Shown: positions 1-9,252 of the stretch, piece by piece | Numbering within the stretch: position 1 is the first letter of the stretch | Layout of the letters: the number at the start of each line of letters is the position of its first letter | DNA from: Bilifractor sp002394235 | GTDB taxonomy: Bacteria; Bacillota; Clostridia; Lachnospirales; Lachnospiraceae | Direction: 5' to 3' | Length of the DNA stretch: 64,000 nucleotides | Assembly: GCF_052118845.1 (NCBI RefSeq) | Contig: NZ_JBQKGJ010000006.1 | Span: 1 to 64,000, forward strand | Position numbers and translations under genes: made by a program | The notes under the pieces: generated by a model | The model's database searches: none | What the model saw: only the letters and a program-made list of their open reading frames with translations | What the model was told of the DNA's origin: nothing

Positions 1-142
1 TCCGTAATTCGCTGGCAAAGGCGGGTTTAGCGGCATAAAGATCCTATCTGATTGCCTGTATTATTGAGTTTTCAAGGTGCGAAGCCCATTTTTGCTATGG
101 GAAGTTTTAGTAAATTACTTTTTATCAGACAGGAGGACGGAA

Positions 143-1870
143 ATGATTCACAATCCGATACTTCCGGGCTTTAACCCGGATCCATGCATCTGCCGGAAGG
201 GAGACGACTATTATATCGCAGTGTCCACCTTCGAGTGGATGCCGGGAATTCCGATTTATCATTCCAGGGATCTTGCGCACTGGGAACTGCTCACGCACGT
301 TCTGACGGATGATGTACAGGTGGATCTTAAGAAACTTCCGAGCGCGAAGGGAATCTGGGCACCGTGCCTTACTTATTGTGAATCGGAGAACCTTTTCTAC
401 GTGGTTTACGGCGTCATGAATTCCATGAATGCGCGGTACTTTGATGTGGATAATTTTGTTGTGACAGCAGAAAAAATTACCGGACCCTGGAGTGATCCGG
501 TGTATCTGCATTCGGCCGGCTTCGATGCTTCGATGCTGCATGACGATGACGGAAGGAAATATGTGGTATCCCTGGAATGGGAGACGCGGACAGGATATGA
601 GGAACCGGGGGTGATCTGTGCCGTTGAGTACGACCCGGACGCGGGACACATCATCGGATATCCGAAACGGATCTGGCGCGGTGCGACGGATCGCGGGTGT
701 ATTGAGGCTCCGCATCTGACGAAAAAAAACGGATGGTATTATCTGATGTGTGCCGAGGGAGGAACGGGATATAATCACGCGGTCACTATGGCACGTTCAC
801 GGAACGTGTTCGGTCCTTATGAGCCGGATCCGCTCGGGGCGATCGTGACGAGTCAGCCCGGAGTATCGAATGAGAGGGCGGACGCGGATCACCTGAAGCC
901 GAAGTATTTTAATCCGGACTCTTTGCTGCAGAAGTCCGGACATGGAAGCTACGTCGATCTTCCAGATGGCGAAACCTATCTCGTTCATCTGACCGCGCGT
1001 CCGTGGATCATCCGCGACACAGAGGAGGAGCGCAAGGCGGCTTCTCCATATGCGCCGAAATGGCCGGTCGGGTATATGCCGGAAGGTATTCTGGATCTAA
1101 GGTGTACACTTGGCAGAGAGACGGCAATCGAGAGGATGACCTGGACCGAGGACGGATGGCTGCGCATGGCGGATGGAACGAATCTCGCAAAAGAAAATGT
1201 GCCGGAGCCGGATCTGCCGCAGACACAGATGAAGCCGGTTCCGGAGAGAGATGATTTCGACAGCGGTAGCCTCGGAAACTGGTATTATTCGCCACGGGAG
1301 ATGCCGCAGCGTTTTGCGGATGTGAAGGCAAGGCCGGGTTTTGTCCGGCTTCGCGGTCAGGAGAGTCAGGCATCGCTGAACAAGGTGAGCCTTCTGGCAA
1401 GGAAGCTGACAGGGATGCATGCCAGAGCCGTCACTGTTCTTGAATACAGCCCTGAGGTTTATCAGCATGATGCGGGTCTCATGCTATACTATGACAATAT
1501 GAACAACCTGTATCTTCGAAAATATTACAGTGAGACGCTGCATTCGGAGGCACTGGGGATCATACAGCTCGAAAATGGTCACAAGACAGAATATCAAAGC
1601 ACGAGGACGGCGCTGGAAAAGGGACGTCCGGTCTGGATGCGGATGACGATTGATGGACGGAAAACCTTCTTTGAATGGAGCTATGACGGATCACTCTGGA
1701 AGCGGATCGGAAAGGAATGGGATACTTCTGTTTTTTCCGATGAGTACTGCAAGTATGGTGAGTTTACCGGGACAATGGTCGGGATTTTTGCCAGGGATTC
1801 TATGCTGCATGAAAAATGTGCGGACTTCGATCGGTTTGATCTGACGGTCACTGAGGACGGAGAAATGTGA
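143..1870 (+). CDS. GH43 family beta-xylosidase / alpha-L-arabinofuranosidase
   Basis: Predicted 575-residue enzyme that removes xylose or arabinose from xylo-oligosaccharides. The N-terminal five-bladed propeller begins with the GH43 signature FNPDP (base Asp13); a FDASM segment carries the modulating Asp, and CIEAPH carries the probable acid Glu188. The C-terminal third (from about residue 375) looks like the beta-sandwich domain common in GH43 xylosidases. No signal peptide is seen, so it is probably cytoplasmic. The start at 143 is chosen because AGGAGG lies at 131-136; an in-frame extension upstream has no ribosome site. The next gene, GH42, starts 22 bp downstream, suggesting co-transcription. 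Family is clear; exact substrate is inference. Confidence 0.9.
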   Translation: MIHNPILPGFNPDPCICRKGDDYYIAVSTFEWMPGIPIYHSRDLAHWELLTHVLTDDVQVDLKKLPSAKGIWAPCLTYCESENLFYVVYGVMNSMNARYFDVDNFVVTAEKITGPWSDPVYLHSAGFDASMLHDDDGRKYVVSLEWETRTGYEEPGVICAVEYDPDAGHIIGYPKRIWRGATDRGCIEAPHLTKKNGWYYLMCAEGGTGYNHAVTMARSRNVFGPYEPDPLGAIVTSQPGVSNERADADHLKPKYFNPDSLLQKSGHGSYVDLPDGETYLVHLTARPWIIRDTEEERKAASPYAPKWPVGYMPEGILDLRCTLGRETAIERMTWTEDGWLRMADGTNLAKENVPEPDLPQTQMKPVPERDDFDSGSLGNWYYSPREMPQRFADVKARPGFVRLRGQESQASLNKVSLLARKLTGMHARAVTVLEYSPEVYQHDAGLMLYYDNMNNLYLRKYYSETLHSEALGIIQLENGHKTEYQSTRTALEKGRPVWMRMTIDGRKTFFEWSYDGSLWKRIGKEWDTSVFSDEYCKYGEFTGTMVGIFARDSMLHEKCADFDRFDLTVTEDGEM

Positions 1871-1892
1871 AGGCAAAGAGGGGAGGTTTTGG

Positions 1893-4127
1893 ATGAAACA
1901 GAAAGATATCCTGTTTGGGTGTGCCTACTATCTGGAATATATGCCGGAGGACCGCATGCGGGAGGATTTGCGGATGATGCGGGATGCCGGGATGAATGTC
2001 ATCCGCATCGGCGAATCTACCTGGTCCACCTGGGAGCCGGTTGAGGGGAGGTTCGATTTTTCTCTTCTGGACGAGATGCTGGATCTTGCGGAGGCGTATG
2101 AGATGAAGGTAATTGTCGGGACACCCTCGTACGCGATCCCTGCATGGCTTGCGGAAAAAAACGATGACATTATGGTTGAGACATCAGAGGGAAAGGCAAG
2201 GTACGGACATCGTCAGCTCTTCAACATTGCGAGTCCGACGTTCCGGTTCTACATTGAGCGGGTGATCCGGAAGATGCTCGGGCATTGTGCCGGCCGAAGC
2301 TGCGTGATCGGCTATCAGATTGACAACGAGACGAAGCATTACGGCACTGCGGGCGCCGGTGTGCAGGAGATGTTCCGGGAGTATCTGAAGAAGAAATACG
2401 GTACGGTGGAGGAACTGAATCGTACCTTTTACCTGCGGTACTGGAGTAATTCCATCGGCCGGTGGGAGGATCTTCCGGACATGCGCGGCTGTATCAACGG
2501 CGGGCTGGCCTCGGAATTTGAGGCGTTTCAGCGCAGCCTTGTGACGGGGTATCTGTGCTGGCAGAGGAAGATCATCGATGAGTACCGCACGCCGGATCAG
2601 TTTGTCACGCACAACCTGGATTACAACTGGAGAAAATTTGGCGCGGAGATCTCACAGGACGGGTACTCTTACGGGGTGCAGCCGGACTGTGACCACGATA
2701 AAATGGGACGCGCGCTGACGATTGCAGGGACGGACATCTATCATCCGACACAGCATGACCTGACGGGTATGGAAATCGCCTTTGGCGGAGATGAGATGCG
2801 TGGGATTATTCCCGGAAGCAGGAATTATCTGGTGCTGGAGACAGAGGCGCAGGCCTTTCGGGAGTGGGTTCCGTATCCGGGACAGCTCCGTCTGCAGGCA
2901 TACTCTCATCTGGCGAGCGGGGCATCGATGGTGGAGTACTGGCACTGGCATTCGATACATAACGGATACGAGACCTATTGGAAGGGACTTCTCAGCCACG
3001 ATTTCGCACCGAATCCGACATATCTCGAGGCCGGCCGGCTCGGTCATGAGTGGAAGCGGATCGGAGCAGAGAACCTGATCATCACGAAGAAAAACCGCGC
3101 GGCCATGATCGTCGACAACCGGACGCTGACCGCCTTTAAATGGTTTCCAATTGATAAAGACCTGAGCTACAACGATATTGTGATGGAGACGTATCGTGAA
3201 TTGTACGGACTGAATATCGGTGTGGATATCCTTTTTGAGGATCAGATCACGGGAGAAGACTGCCATCCGGACGGCGGCACGCAGAAGAACGACAGGCGCA
3301 GCCTGGACGGATATGACCTCATCGTGATTCCATCGCTTTATTCTGTCTCTGAGGAATTTATCCAGATTATCCGGAACTGGACAGAGGCGGGCGGAGTGCT
3401 TGTCGCCACGTTCCGCTCCTTCTTCACGGACCGCTCGCTCAGTGTGTGGACGGATATCCAGCCGCATCACATGACGGATGTCTTCGGGGTTAGTTACCAT
3501 CAGTTTGTGAACCCGGAGCGGCTGACGGTGAACGGTTTCGAGGCGAGGCACTGGGCGGAACTTCTGATTCCGTGCGGCGGAATAACTGGAAGTGAAGAGA
3601 GCTGCATTTCAGAAACAGCAGAAGAAAAGGGCGCAGCTGCGAATGTTTTGGAAGCTGCAGAGAATAGGGATGGAGCTGAGGCGATTTTGGAGGATGCGGA
3701 AACCGGTTGCCGCGGGGATGGCTTTCAGGTACTCGGCTGGTATAAGCATCCATACTGGAACATCTATGCGGGGATCACGAGAAACCGGTTTGGCAGGGGA
3801 ACAGCGTACTATATCGGGTGTCATACAGATCCGGAGCAGCTGAAGCGGATTTTAGTCCGGGCGTCCGCAGATGCAGGAATATGGCTGCCTCATTATGAAA
3901 ATAAGGAGACAGCGGACGCGGAACAATATACCTGGCCGGTGATCCTGCGCAGCGGCGCCAATGCGAAGGGACAGACGGTTCATTATCTCCTTTATTACGC
4001 AGAAGATTCGCGGGTGATACGCAATCCTTATGGCATGGTGACAGATTTGATCAGCGGCAGAACTTATGCTCCGGGTGAGAAAATAGAGCTTCGGGACTGG
4101 GACGTAAAGGTGCTTCTGGAAAGCTGA
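1893..4127 (+). CDS. GH42 family beta-galactosidase
   Basis: 744-residue cytoplasmic beta-galactosidase-like enzyme. It opens with a TIM barrel typical of GH42 (FGCAYYLEYMPE), has the acid/base Glu146 in the IDNET motif and the likely nucleophile Glu360 in NGYETYWKG, followed by the trimerisation-like domain and a small C-terminal beta domain. An Ala/Glu-rich stretch near residues 565-605 interrupts the middle domain and is unusual for the family. RBS GGGAGG at 1881-1886. Probably co-transcribed with the GH43 gene, implying joint use of arabinose-, xylose- or galactose-containing oligosaccharides. Its last 201 nt are duplicated at 7023-7223. Confidence 0.9.
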   Translation: MKQKDILFGCAYYLEYMPEDRMREDLRMMRDAGMNVIRIGESTWSTWEPVEGRFDFSLLDEMLDLAEAYEMKVIVGTPSYAIPAWLAEKNDDIMVETSEGKARYGHRQLFNIASPTFRFYIERVIRKMLGHCAGRSCVIGYQIDNETKHYGTAGAGVQEMFREYLKKKYGTVEELNRTFYLRYWSNSIGRWEDLPDMRGCINGGLASEFEAFQRSLVTGYLCWQRKIIDEYRTPDQFVTHNLDYNWRKFGAEISQDGYSYGVQPDCDHDKMGRALTIAGTDIYHPTQHDLTGMEIAFGGDEMRGIIPGSRNYLVLETEAQAFREWVPYPGQLRLQAYSHLASGASMVEYWHWHSIHNGYETYWKGLLSHDFAPNPTYLEAGRLGHEWKRIGAENLIITKKNRAAMIVDNRTLTAFKWFPIDKDLSYNDIVMETYRELYGLNIGVDILFEDQITGEDCHPDGGTQKNDRRSLDGYDLIVIPSLYSVSEEFIQIIRNWTEAGGVLVATFRSFFTDRSLSVWTDIQPHHMTDVFGVSYHQFVNPERLTVNGFEARHWAELLIPCGGITGSEESCISETAEEKGAAANVLEAAENRDGAEAILEDAETGCRGDGFQVLGWYKHPYWNIYAGITRNRFGRGTAYYIGCHTDPEQLKRILVRASADAGIWLPHYENKETADAEQYTWPVILRSGANAKGQTVHYLLYYAEDSRVIRNPYGMVTDLISGRTYAPGEKIELRDWDVKVLLES

Positions 4128-4160
4128 ACGTAATAGAACGTATCAGGCTGAGCCTTCAGC

Positions 4161-4235
4161 TCTGAGGAGCTGACCGCGCACTGGAAATCGCTGATCGAGA
4201 AATATCCGGTCGGACCGATTGAGGACGGAATGGAT
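4161..4235 (+). pseudogene. Internal enolase gene fragment
   Basis: 75 nt that align without gaps to enolase positions 8441-8515 with 13 mismatches by my count. Translated in frame it still reads like enolase (SEELTAHWKSLIEK, then EDG). No start, stop or flanking enolase sequence is visible, so it is a fossil. It lies just after the GH42 stop, reciprocal to the GH42 fragment that lies before enolase. Confidence 0.8.
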
Positions 4236-4254
4236 TCCCCAAGTGCGAAGGTAA

Positions 4255-4923
4255 TTAATATTCTGTTCCCTTTTGTATTTCAAAGTGGTTTTTTTCAAAT
4301 GTGATCAGTCCTTCGGATTTCATCTTTCCCAGTTCTTTTGAGAGTGCGGTCCGGTCGACATTCAGATAGTCAGCAAGCTGCTGGCGGTCAAAGGGGATGT
4401 CGAACCGGTGGCCGCCGCTCTGTAGGGCTACCGAATTCAGGTATGCCAGTACCTTGCCCCGGATGGTTTTGGGTGAGGTGTGGAAACTGCGGCCGGACAG
4501 AACAAGGTTTTTATGTGCGGTAACCACAAGAAGGTTGGTCAGGAACTTCCGTACCCAGGGGTGTGTGGTCGAATCGGTTTCTTTCAGGACATGAATTTTG
4601 AGGAAAAGAATCCGTGAGTCTTCATTTGCCACGACATCGACCAGCAGAGGTTCGTTATGCAGAAACGCATAGGTCTCTGCAAAAAAATGGCCGGAACCGA
4701 CGTGACTTAAGATGGTGCGGTTCCCCCACATATCGTTGTTTTCTATTCTTACGCTTCCCTCCAGGACCAGTCCCATTTTGTCGGTTTTACTTCCAGCCAG
4801 AAGGATGGAAGCGTCTTTTTTGTATAAAAGCTCGCGGGCTTGAAGTGCCAGCAATGCATCGTGAATTTCTTCTTTGCTTAATCCCTTGAAAAGAACGTTT
4901 TTCGAGAGCATTTCTTCATTCAT
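4255..4923 (-). CDS. Crp/Fnr family transcriptional regulator
   Basis: 222 residues: N-terminal cyclic-nucleotide-binding-like beta barrel (to about 120), dimerisation helix, and a C-terminal winged helix containing RQQLADYLNVDRTALSKEL as recognition region. I see no N-terminal cysteine cluster, so it is not a classic iron-sulfur FNR. Start at 4923 is preceded by GGAG (GGAGACGAAA-ATG); a longer reading to 4956 has no ribosome site. It is divergent from hcp with a 266-bp intergenic region. In anaerobes such regulators beside hcp usually respond to NO or nitrite and activate hcp; that role is inferred from family and position. Confidence 0.85.
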   Translation of the reverse strand: MNEEMLSKNVLFKGLSKEEIHDALLALQARELLYKKDASILLAGSKTDKMGLVLEGSVRIENNDMWGNRTILSHVGSGHFFAETYAFLHNEPLLVDVVANEDSRILFLKIHVLKETDSTTHPWVRKFLTNLLVVTAHKNLVLSGRSFHTSPKTIRGKVLAYLNSVALQSGGHRFDIPFDRQQLADYLNVDRTALSKELGKMKSEGLITFEKNHFEIQKGTEY

Positions 4924-5189
4924 TTTCGTCTCCTTAGCCGCAGAAAGGGGCTTCATCAGTGCAAAACAGGACTGTGAAAGGCTGCCTTGTATTGGAAAGT
5001 GTCACACGGTTGAAAAAAATAATTATGTGGTAATGACAACATACTTCTGCTTTACATCCTACTATACTGTCCACAGAAAGACAACAAGTGACTGCCGCTG
5101 TATTCCAGGCTGTACAAAGGTCTATGTAATCCGGGAGGCAGCAGAGGCAAAGGAAGAATGCCCTTTGGGGCGATAGAGGAGGTTTATTG

Positions 5190-6833
5190 ATGGAAAACAA
5201 GATGTTCTGTTATCAGTGCCAGGAAACAGCGGGATGTAAGGGATGTACGATCTCCGGTGTCTGCGGAAAGAAACCCGAGGTTGCCCGTATGCAGGATCTG
5301 CTTGTGTATGTGACGAAAGGACTTTCGTGTGTGACAGCAAGGATGCGCGAGGAAGGGATTCCCGTGGAAAAGGATGTGAACCATATGGTTACAAGAAATC
5401 TTTTTATCACGATCACCAATGCAAACTTTGACAGGGAAGCGATTCGCAAAGCAGTTGAGGAAACGCTGGCAGTAAAGCAGGATCTTCTTGGAAAGCTCGA
5501 GAACAAAGAGGGACTTCCGGAAGCCGCATTCTGGAACGGCGCGGAGGATTCCTTTGACGCCAAGGCGGCAGAGGTTGGCGTACTTTCGACCAGGGATGAG
5601 GATATCCGCTCTCTTCGCGAGTTGATTACCTATGGTTTAAAAGGACTTTCGGCCTATTCCAAGCATGCAAATGCGCTGCTTCAGGACAATGAAGAAGTGG
5701 ATGCGTTTATCCAGAAAGCACTTGCGAAGACTCTGGATGATTCTCTTGGAGTAAACGATCTGGTGTCTCTTACTCTGGAGACCGGTAAGTACGGTGTAGA
5801 CGGTATGGCTCTTCTGGATAAGGCGAATACAGAGGCCTATGGAAATCCGGAAGTGACACAGGTTGACATTGGTGTCCGTAAAAATCCGGGTATTCTGATC
5901 TCCGGTCATGACCTTCGCGATCTGGAAATGCTTCTGGAACAGACGAAAGGGACTGGTGTAGATGTCTATACACACTCCGAGATGCTTCCGGCACATTATT
6001 ATCCGGCATTTAAGAAATATCCGCATTTCGCAGGAAATTACGGAAATGCATGGTGGAAACAGAAAGAGGAGTTTGAGAAGTTCAATGGTCCGATTCTGAT
6101 GACGACCAACTGTGTGGTGCCTCCCGCAGAGAGCTATAAGGACCGCCTCTGGACGACCGGAGCGGCAGGATTCCCCGGTTGCAGACATATTGACGGCGCA
6201 TATGGCGAGACCAAGGATTTCTCTGAAATTATTGCCCAGGCAAAGACATGTCCTGCTCCTACAGAGATCGAGACAGGAACCATTACCGGCGGATTTGCAC
6301 ATGAGCAGGTATTTGCGCTTGCGGACAAGGTTGTAGACGCGGTCAAGACCGGAGCCATCCGGAAGTTTGTTGTAATGGCAGGATGCGACGGAAGACACAA
6401 GACACGGGAGTACTATACAGAGTTTGCGAAGAGACTTCCGAAGGATGTGGTGATTCTGACAGCAGGATGCGCGAAGTATAAATATAACAAATTGGATCTT
6501 GGCGATATTGGCGGAATTCCGAGAGTTCTGGATGCGGGTCAGTGCAATGACTCCTATTCCCTGGCACTGATCGCCTTGAAACTCAAGGAAATATTCAAGC
6601 TGGATGATATCAATGACCTTCCGATCGTGTTCAATATCGCGTGGTATGAGCAAAAGGCCGTCATTGTACTCCTTGCGCTTCTGTACCTGGGTGTAAAGAA
6701 TATCCATCTTGGACCGACGCTTCCGGCGTTCCTTTCTCCGAATGTGGCAAAGGTGCTGGTGGATAACTTTGGAATCGCGGGAATTGGAACTGTGGATGAT
6801 GATCTGAAGCTTTTCTTTGGAGACGAGGCATAA
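5190..6833 (+). CDS. hcp: Hybrid-cluster protein (hydroxylamine reductase)
   Basis: 547-residue cytoplasmic iron-sulfur protein of nitrosative stress defence (hydroxylamine reduction in vitro, NO reduction proposed in vivo). Cys7, Cys10, Cys19 and Cys25 (CX2CX8CX5C) bind the N-terminal cubane cluster. Hybrid-cluster ligands are recognisable in SGHDL, THSE, TTNCV, GFPGC, TAGCAKY, GQCND and AWYEQK. Length matches the family. ATG at 5190 is preferred over TTG at 5187 because GAGGAGG at 5176-5182 gives better spacing. The adjacent divergent Crp-family gene is the likely regulator. A short GTGT-C-ACAC palindrome lies at 4999-5007 in the shared upstream region, too short to call an operator. Confidence 0.96.
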   Translation: MENKMFCYQCQETAGCKGCTISGVCGKKPEVARMQDLLVYVTKGLSCVTARMREEGIPVEKDVNHMVTRNLFITITNANFDREAIRKAVEETLAVKQDLLGKLENKEGLPEAAFWNGAEDSFDAKAAEVGVLSTRDEDIRSLRELITYGLKGLSAYSKHANALLQDNEEVDAFIQKALAKTLDDSLGVNDLVSLTLETGKYGVDGMALLDKANTEAYGNPEVTQVDIGVRKNPGILISGHDLRDLEMLLEQTKGTGVDVYTHSEMLPAHYYPAFKKYPHFAGNYGNAWWKQKEEFEKFNGPILMTTNCVVPPAESYKDRLWTTGAAGFPGCRHIDGAYGETKDFSEIIAQAKTCPAPTEIETGTITGGFAHEQVFALADKVVDAVKTGAIRKFVVMAGCDGRHKTREYYTEFAKRLPKDVVILTAGCAKYKYNKLDLGDIGGIPRVLDAGQCNDSYSLALIALKLKEIFKLDDINDLPIVFNIAWYEQKAVIVLLALLYLGVKNIHLGPTLPAFLSPNVAKVLVDNFGIAGIGTVDDDLKLFFGDEA

Positions 6834-7022
6834 ATAAGGCGGAAGAGCTTTTCCATGACAAAGAGGATTCCTGCGCTTGTTAAAAGGTTCCTTGAGTTAC
6901 AATATTGTCAGGTCGATGTCCGGAGATTTCCGGGTGTCGGCCTGGTTCAGTTTATCCTGCAATTTTTCCTTATTTGATTGTCGGCATTCAGGATATCGGA
7001 ATAAATGAAATAAAAAAGAATG

Positions 7023-7223
7023 TATACCTGGCCGGTGATTCTGCGCAGCGGCGTCAATGCGAAGGGACAGACGGTTCATTATCTCCTTTATTACGCAGAA
7101 GATCCGCGGGTGGTACACAATCCTTATGGCACGGTGACAGATCTGCTCAGCGGCAGAAATTATGCCCCGGGAGAGAAAATCGAACTGAGGGATTGGGATG
7201 CAAAGGTGCTTGTGGAGAGTTGA
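7023..7223 (+). pseudogene. Duplicated 3' end of the GH42 beta-galactosidase gene
   Basis: 201 nt aligning gap-free with the last 201 nt of the GH42 gene (3927-4127), with 21 mismatches by my count, including the stop codon. Most changes are at third codon positions, so the parent copy was probably a functional divergent paralogue before it was lost. A chance ATG at 7020 makes it look like a 67-codon gene, but there is no RBS and the product would be only the last strands of the C-terminal domain. Confidence 0.88.
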
Positions 7224-7335
7224 AATTTGCAGGCCGGATCAGGCAAAGACACCGGAAATCTTTGCCAGACCGCCTGGAGTCGATTATAAAATTCCGATGT
7301 CGAAATAAGATTCCGATGCTGAAATAAGATTGCGG

Positions 7336-7364
7336 TTGACAATCAAATGCTGTTAGTGTACACT
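7336..7364 (+). promoter_or_regulatory. Sigma-A promoter for enolase
   Basis: TTGACA at 7336-7341, 17-nt spacer, TACACT at 7359-7364. It is the best promoter-like match in the 407-bp gap before eno and predicts a 5' leader of about 260 nt that contains a tandem repeat. Confidence 0.6.
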
Positions 7365-7474
7365 AATAATTAGTTAGAGATACCTAACGCACAAAAGGCT
7401 GATGATCCTGAATTTTCGCTGCTTGTCATGATGTACAACAACAGAAATGATCACCAGATGCCAACTGGATAAAG

Positions 7475-7544
7475 CTATAGCAGGACAGAAAACTATTGTG
7501 GATAGAACACTATAGCAGGGCAGAAAACTATTGCAGGATAGAAC
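7475..7544 (+). repeat. Two-copy 35-bp tandem repeat in the eno leader
   Basis: Copies at 7475-7509 and 7510-7544 begin CTATAGCAGG and share a GATAGAAC end; a degenerate partial third copy follows to about 7562. The repeat lies between the promoter and the RBS of eno. I see no reading frame or riboswitch fold in it. The rest of the 7224-7630 gap holds the promoter and otherwise nothing I recognise. Confidence 0.8.
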
Positions 7545-7630
7545 GCAATAACAGGATAAAAAGCCGTTTCAGGAGTGAAAGCAACAGGAATGGTTACCAG
7601 TTATGTCTCAGGAAGACAGGAGGAGACGAT

Positions 7631-8926
7631 ATGCTGAAACATTTACAGATTGATAAGGTGATTGGACGAGAGATCATAGATTCCAGAGGCAATCCCACGG
7701 TTGAAGCTGAGGTGATTCTGAATGACGGAACCGTCGGAAGAGGAGCCGCGCCCAGCGGAGCGTCTACCGGTGAATTTGAGGCGATTGAGCTTCGGGACGG
7801 AGACAAAGAACGATTTGGCGGAAAGGGCGTGACTAAGGCCGTCAACAACATAAACACAATCATCAATGATGCAGTCAGAGGACTGGACCCGCAGGATGTA
7901 TATGCGGTAGATAATGCGATGATCAGAGCGGACGGAACGCCAAACAAGGCGAAGCTGGGAGCAAACGCAGTTCTTGCGGTATCCATCGCCAGCGCGAAAG
8001 CTGCGGCAGAATCTCTCGGAATTCCGCTTTTCCGCTTCCTTGGCGGCGCGAATGCCAACCGTCTTCCGGTTCCGATGATGAATATTCTGAACGGCGGGGC
8101 GCATGCGACGAATTCAGTGGACACTCAGGAATTCATGATTATGCCGGTGGGAGCATCTTCCTTCCGCGAGGCACTTCGCTGGTGCACAGAGGTCTTCCAT
8201 TCACTTCAGAAAATTCTCAAAGCGGAGGGGAACACCACCGCGGTCGGAGATGAGGGCGGTTTTGCGCCGAATCTGAAGGATGATGAGGACACCATCGAGC
8301 ATATTCTTCAGGCAATCCGCGACGCGGGTTATCGTCCAGGCGAGGATTTTGTTCTTGCCATGGATGCGGCATCCTCTGAATGGAAGAGCGAGAAGGGGAA
8401 GGGATATTATCACCAGCCGAAGTCCGGCAGGGATTTCACGTCTGAGGAGTTGATTGCGCACTGGAAATCGCTGATCGAGAAGTACCCGATCTGGTCGATA
8501 GAGGACGGTCTGGACGAGGAGGACTGGGAAGGCTGGCAGAAGATGACGGATGAGCTCGGAGACAAGGTACAGCTGGTCGGTGATGATCTCTTTGTGACAA
8601 ATACAGAACGGCTTGAGAAGGGAATCCGGCTTGGCTGCGCGAATTCGGTTCTGATCAAGCTCAATCAGATCGGATCCGTGTCTGAGACGCTTGAGGCGAT
8701 CAAGATGGCTCATAAGGCAGGATACACGGCAATCACATCCCACAGAAGCGGCGAGACAGAGGATACCACAATCGCCGATCTCGCCGTTGCGCTCAATACA
8801 CGCCAGATCAAGACGGGAGCACCAAGCCGCAGTGAGCGTGTCGCGAAATACAACCAGCTTCTCCGGATCGAAGAGGAACTCGGCGAGTCTGCCGTATATC
8901 CCGGAAAAAAAGCATTTAACCGCTGA
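7631..8926 (+). CDS. eno: Enolase
   Basis: 431-residue glycolytic enzyme converting 2-phosphoglycerate to phosphoenolpyruvate. It has the N-terminal capping domain (IDSRGNPTVE, GASTGEFEA) and the TIM-like barrel with metal-binding acidic positions, IEDGLDEEDW and the catalytic-loop SHRSGETEDTTIADLAV near the C terminus. Length is typical. Start at 7631 follows an AGGAGG-type site at 7618-7626. It stands alone between its own promoter and a strong terminator. Glycerate kinase elsewhere in this window would feed 2-phosphoglycerate into it. Confidence 0.98.
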   Translation: MLKHLQIDKVIGREIIDSRGNPTVEAEVILNDGTVGRGAAPSGASTGEFEAIELRDGDKERFGGKGVTKAVNNINTIINDAVRGLDPQDVYAVDNAMIRADGTPNKAKLGANAVLAVSIASAKAAAESLGIPLFRFLGGANANRLPVPMMNILNGGAHATNSVDTQEFMIMPVGASSFREALRWCTEVFHSLQKILKAEGNTTAVGDEGGFAPNLKDDEDTIEHILQAIRDAGYRPGEDFVLAMDAASSEWKSEKGKGYYHQPKSGRDFTSEELIAHWKSLIEKYPIWSIEDGLDEEDWEGWQKMTDELGDKVQLVGDDLFVTNTERLEKGIRLGCANSVLIKLNQIGSVSETLEAIKMAHKAGYTAITSHRSGETEDTTIADLAVALNTRQIKTGAPSRSERVAKYNQLLRIEEELGESAVYPGKKAFNR

Positions 8927-8964
8927 GAAAAAATCACAGAAATATAAGATCAATGACAGGCAGG

Positions 8965-8997
8965 AGCCGGTTCCGTTTATGGAACCGGCTTTTCTGA
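8965..8997 (+). terminator. Rho-independent terminator after eno
   Basis: Perfect 10-bp stem AGCCGGTTCC / GGAACCGGCT with a 6-nt loop, followed by TTTT. It ends the eno transcript. Confidence 0.9.
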
Positions 8998-9252
8998 ACT
9001 TATTTTACTCTATCATGAGGAAAGAAGATTAAAATGGGGCAGCTGAAGAAAGCTCTTAGGGCGAATTTCTAGGGATACGAGGTTATCCGCTAGCTGCTGC
9101 ATGCGCCGTTTTATATAATGATCCGTATGCGGATGAAATCGGCAGAACCATCCGGTTTTCAGTCCTGTGTTCAGTGTGGACGATTACGAAAGATAAAATA
9201 TATTATGAATTCTTCCACTCAAACAACTGATCTTCAAGAACTGGTGTGATAT

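Noticed and set aside
1..142. Terminator or leader element upstream of the first gene
   Set aside because: A CCCAT/ATGGG hairpin near 88-105 has only a weak T tail and there is no upstream gene in view to assign it to.
4999..5007. Operator GTGTCACAC between crp and hcp
   Set aside because: Arms of four bases are too short, and no second matching site is seen in the region.
7020..7223. A 67-residue protein-coding gene
   Set aside because: It is the duplicated last 201 nt of the GH42 gene with a chance ATG and no RBS.
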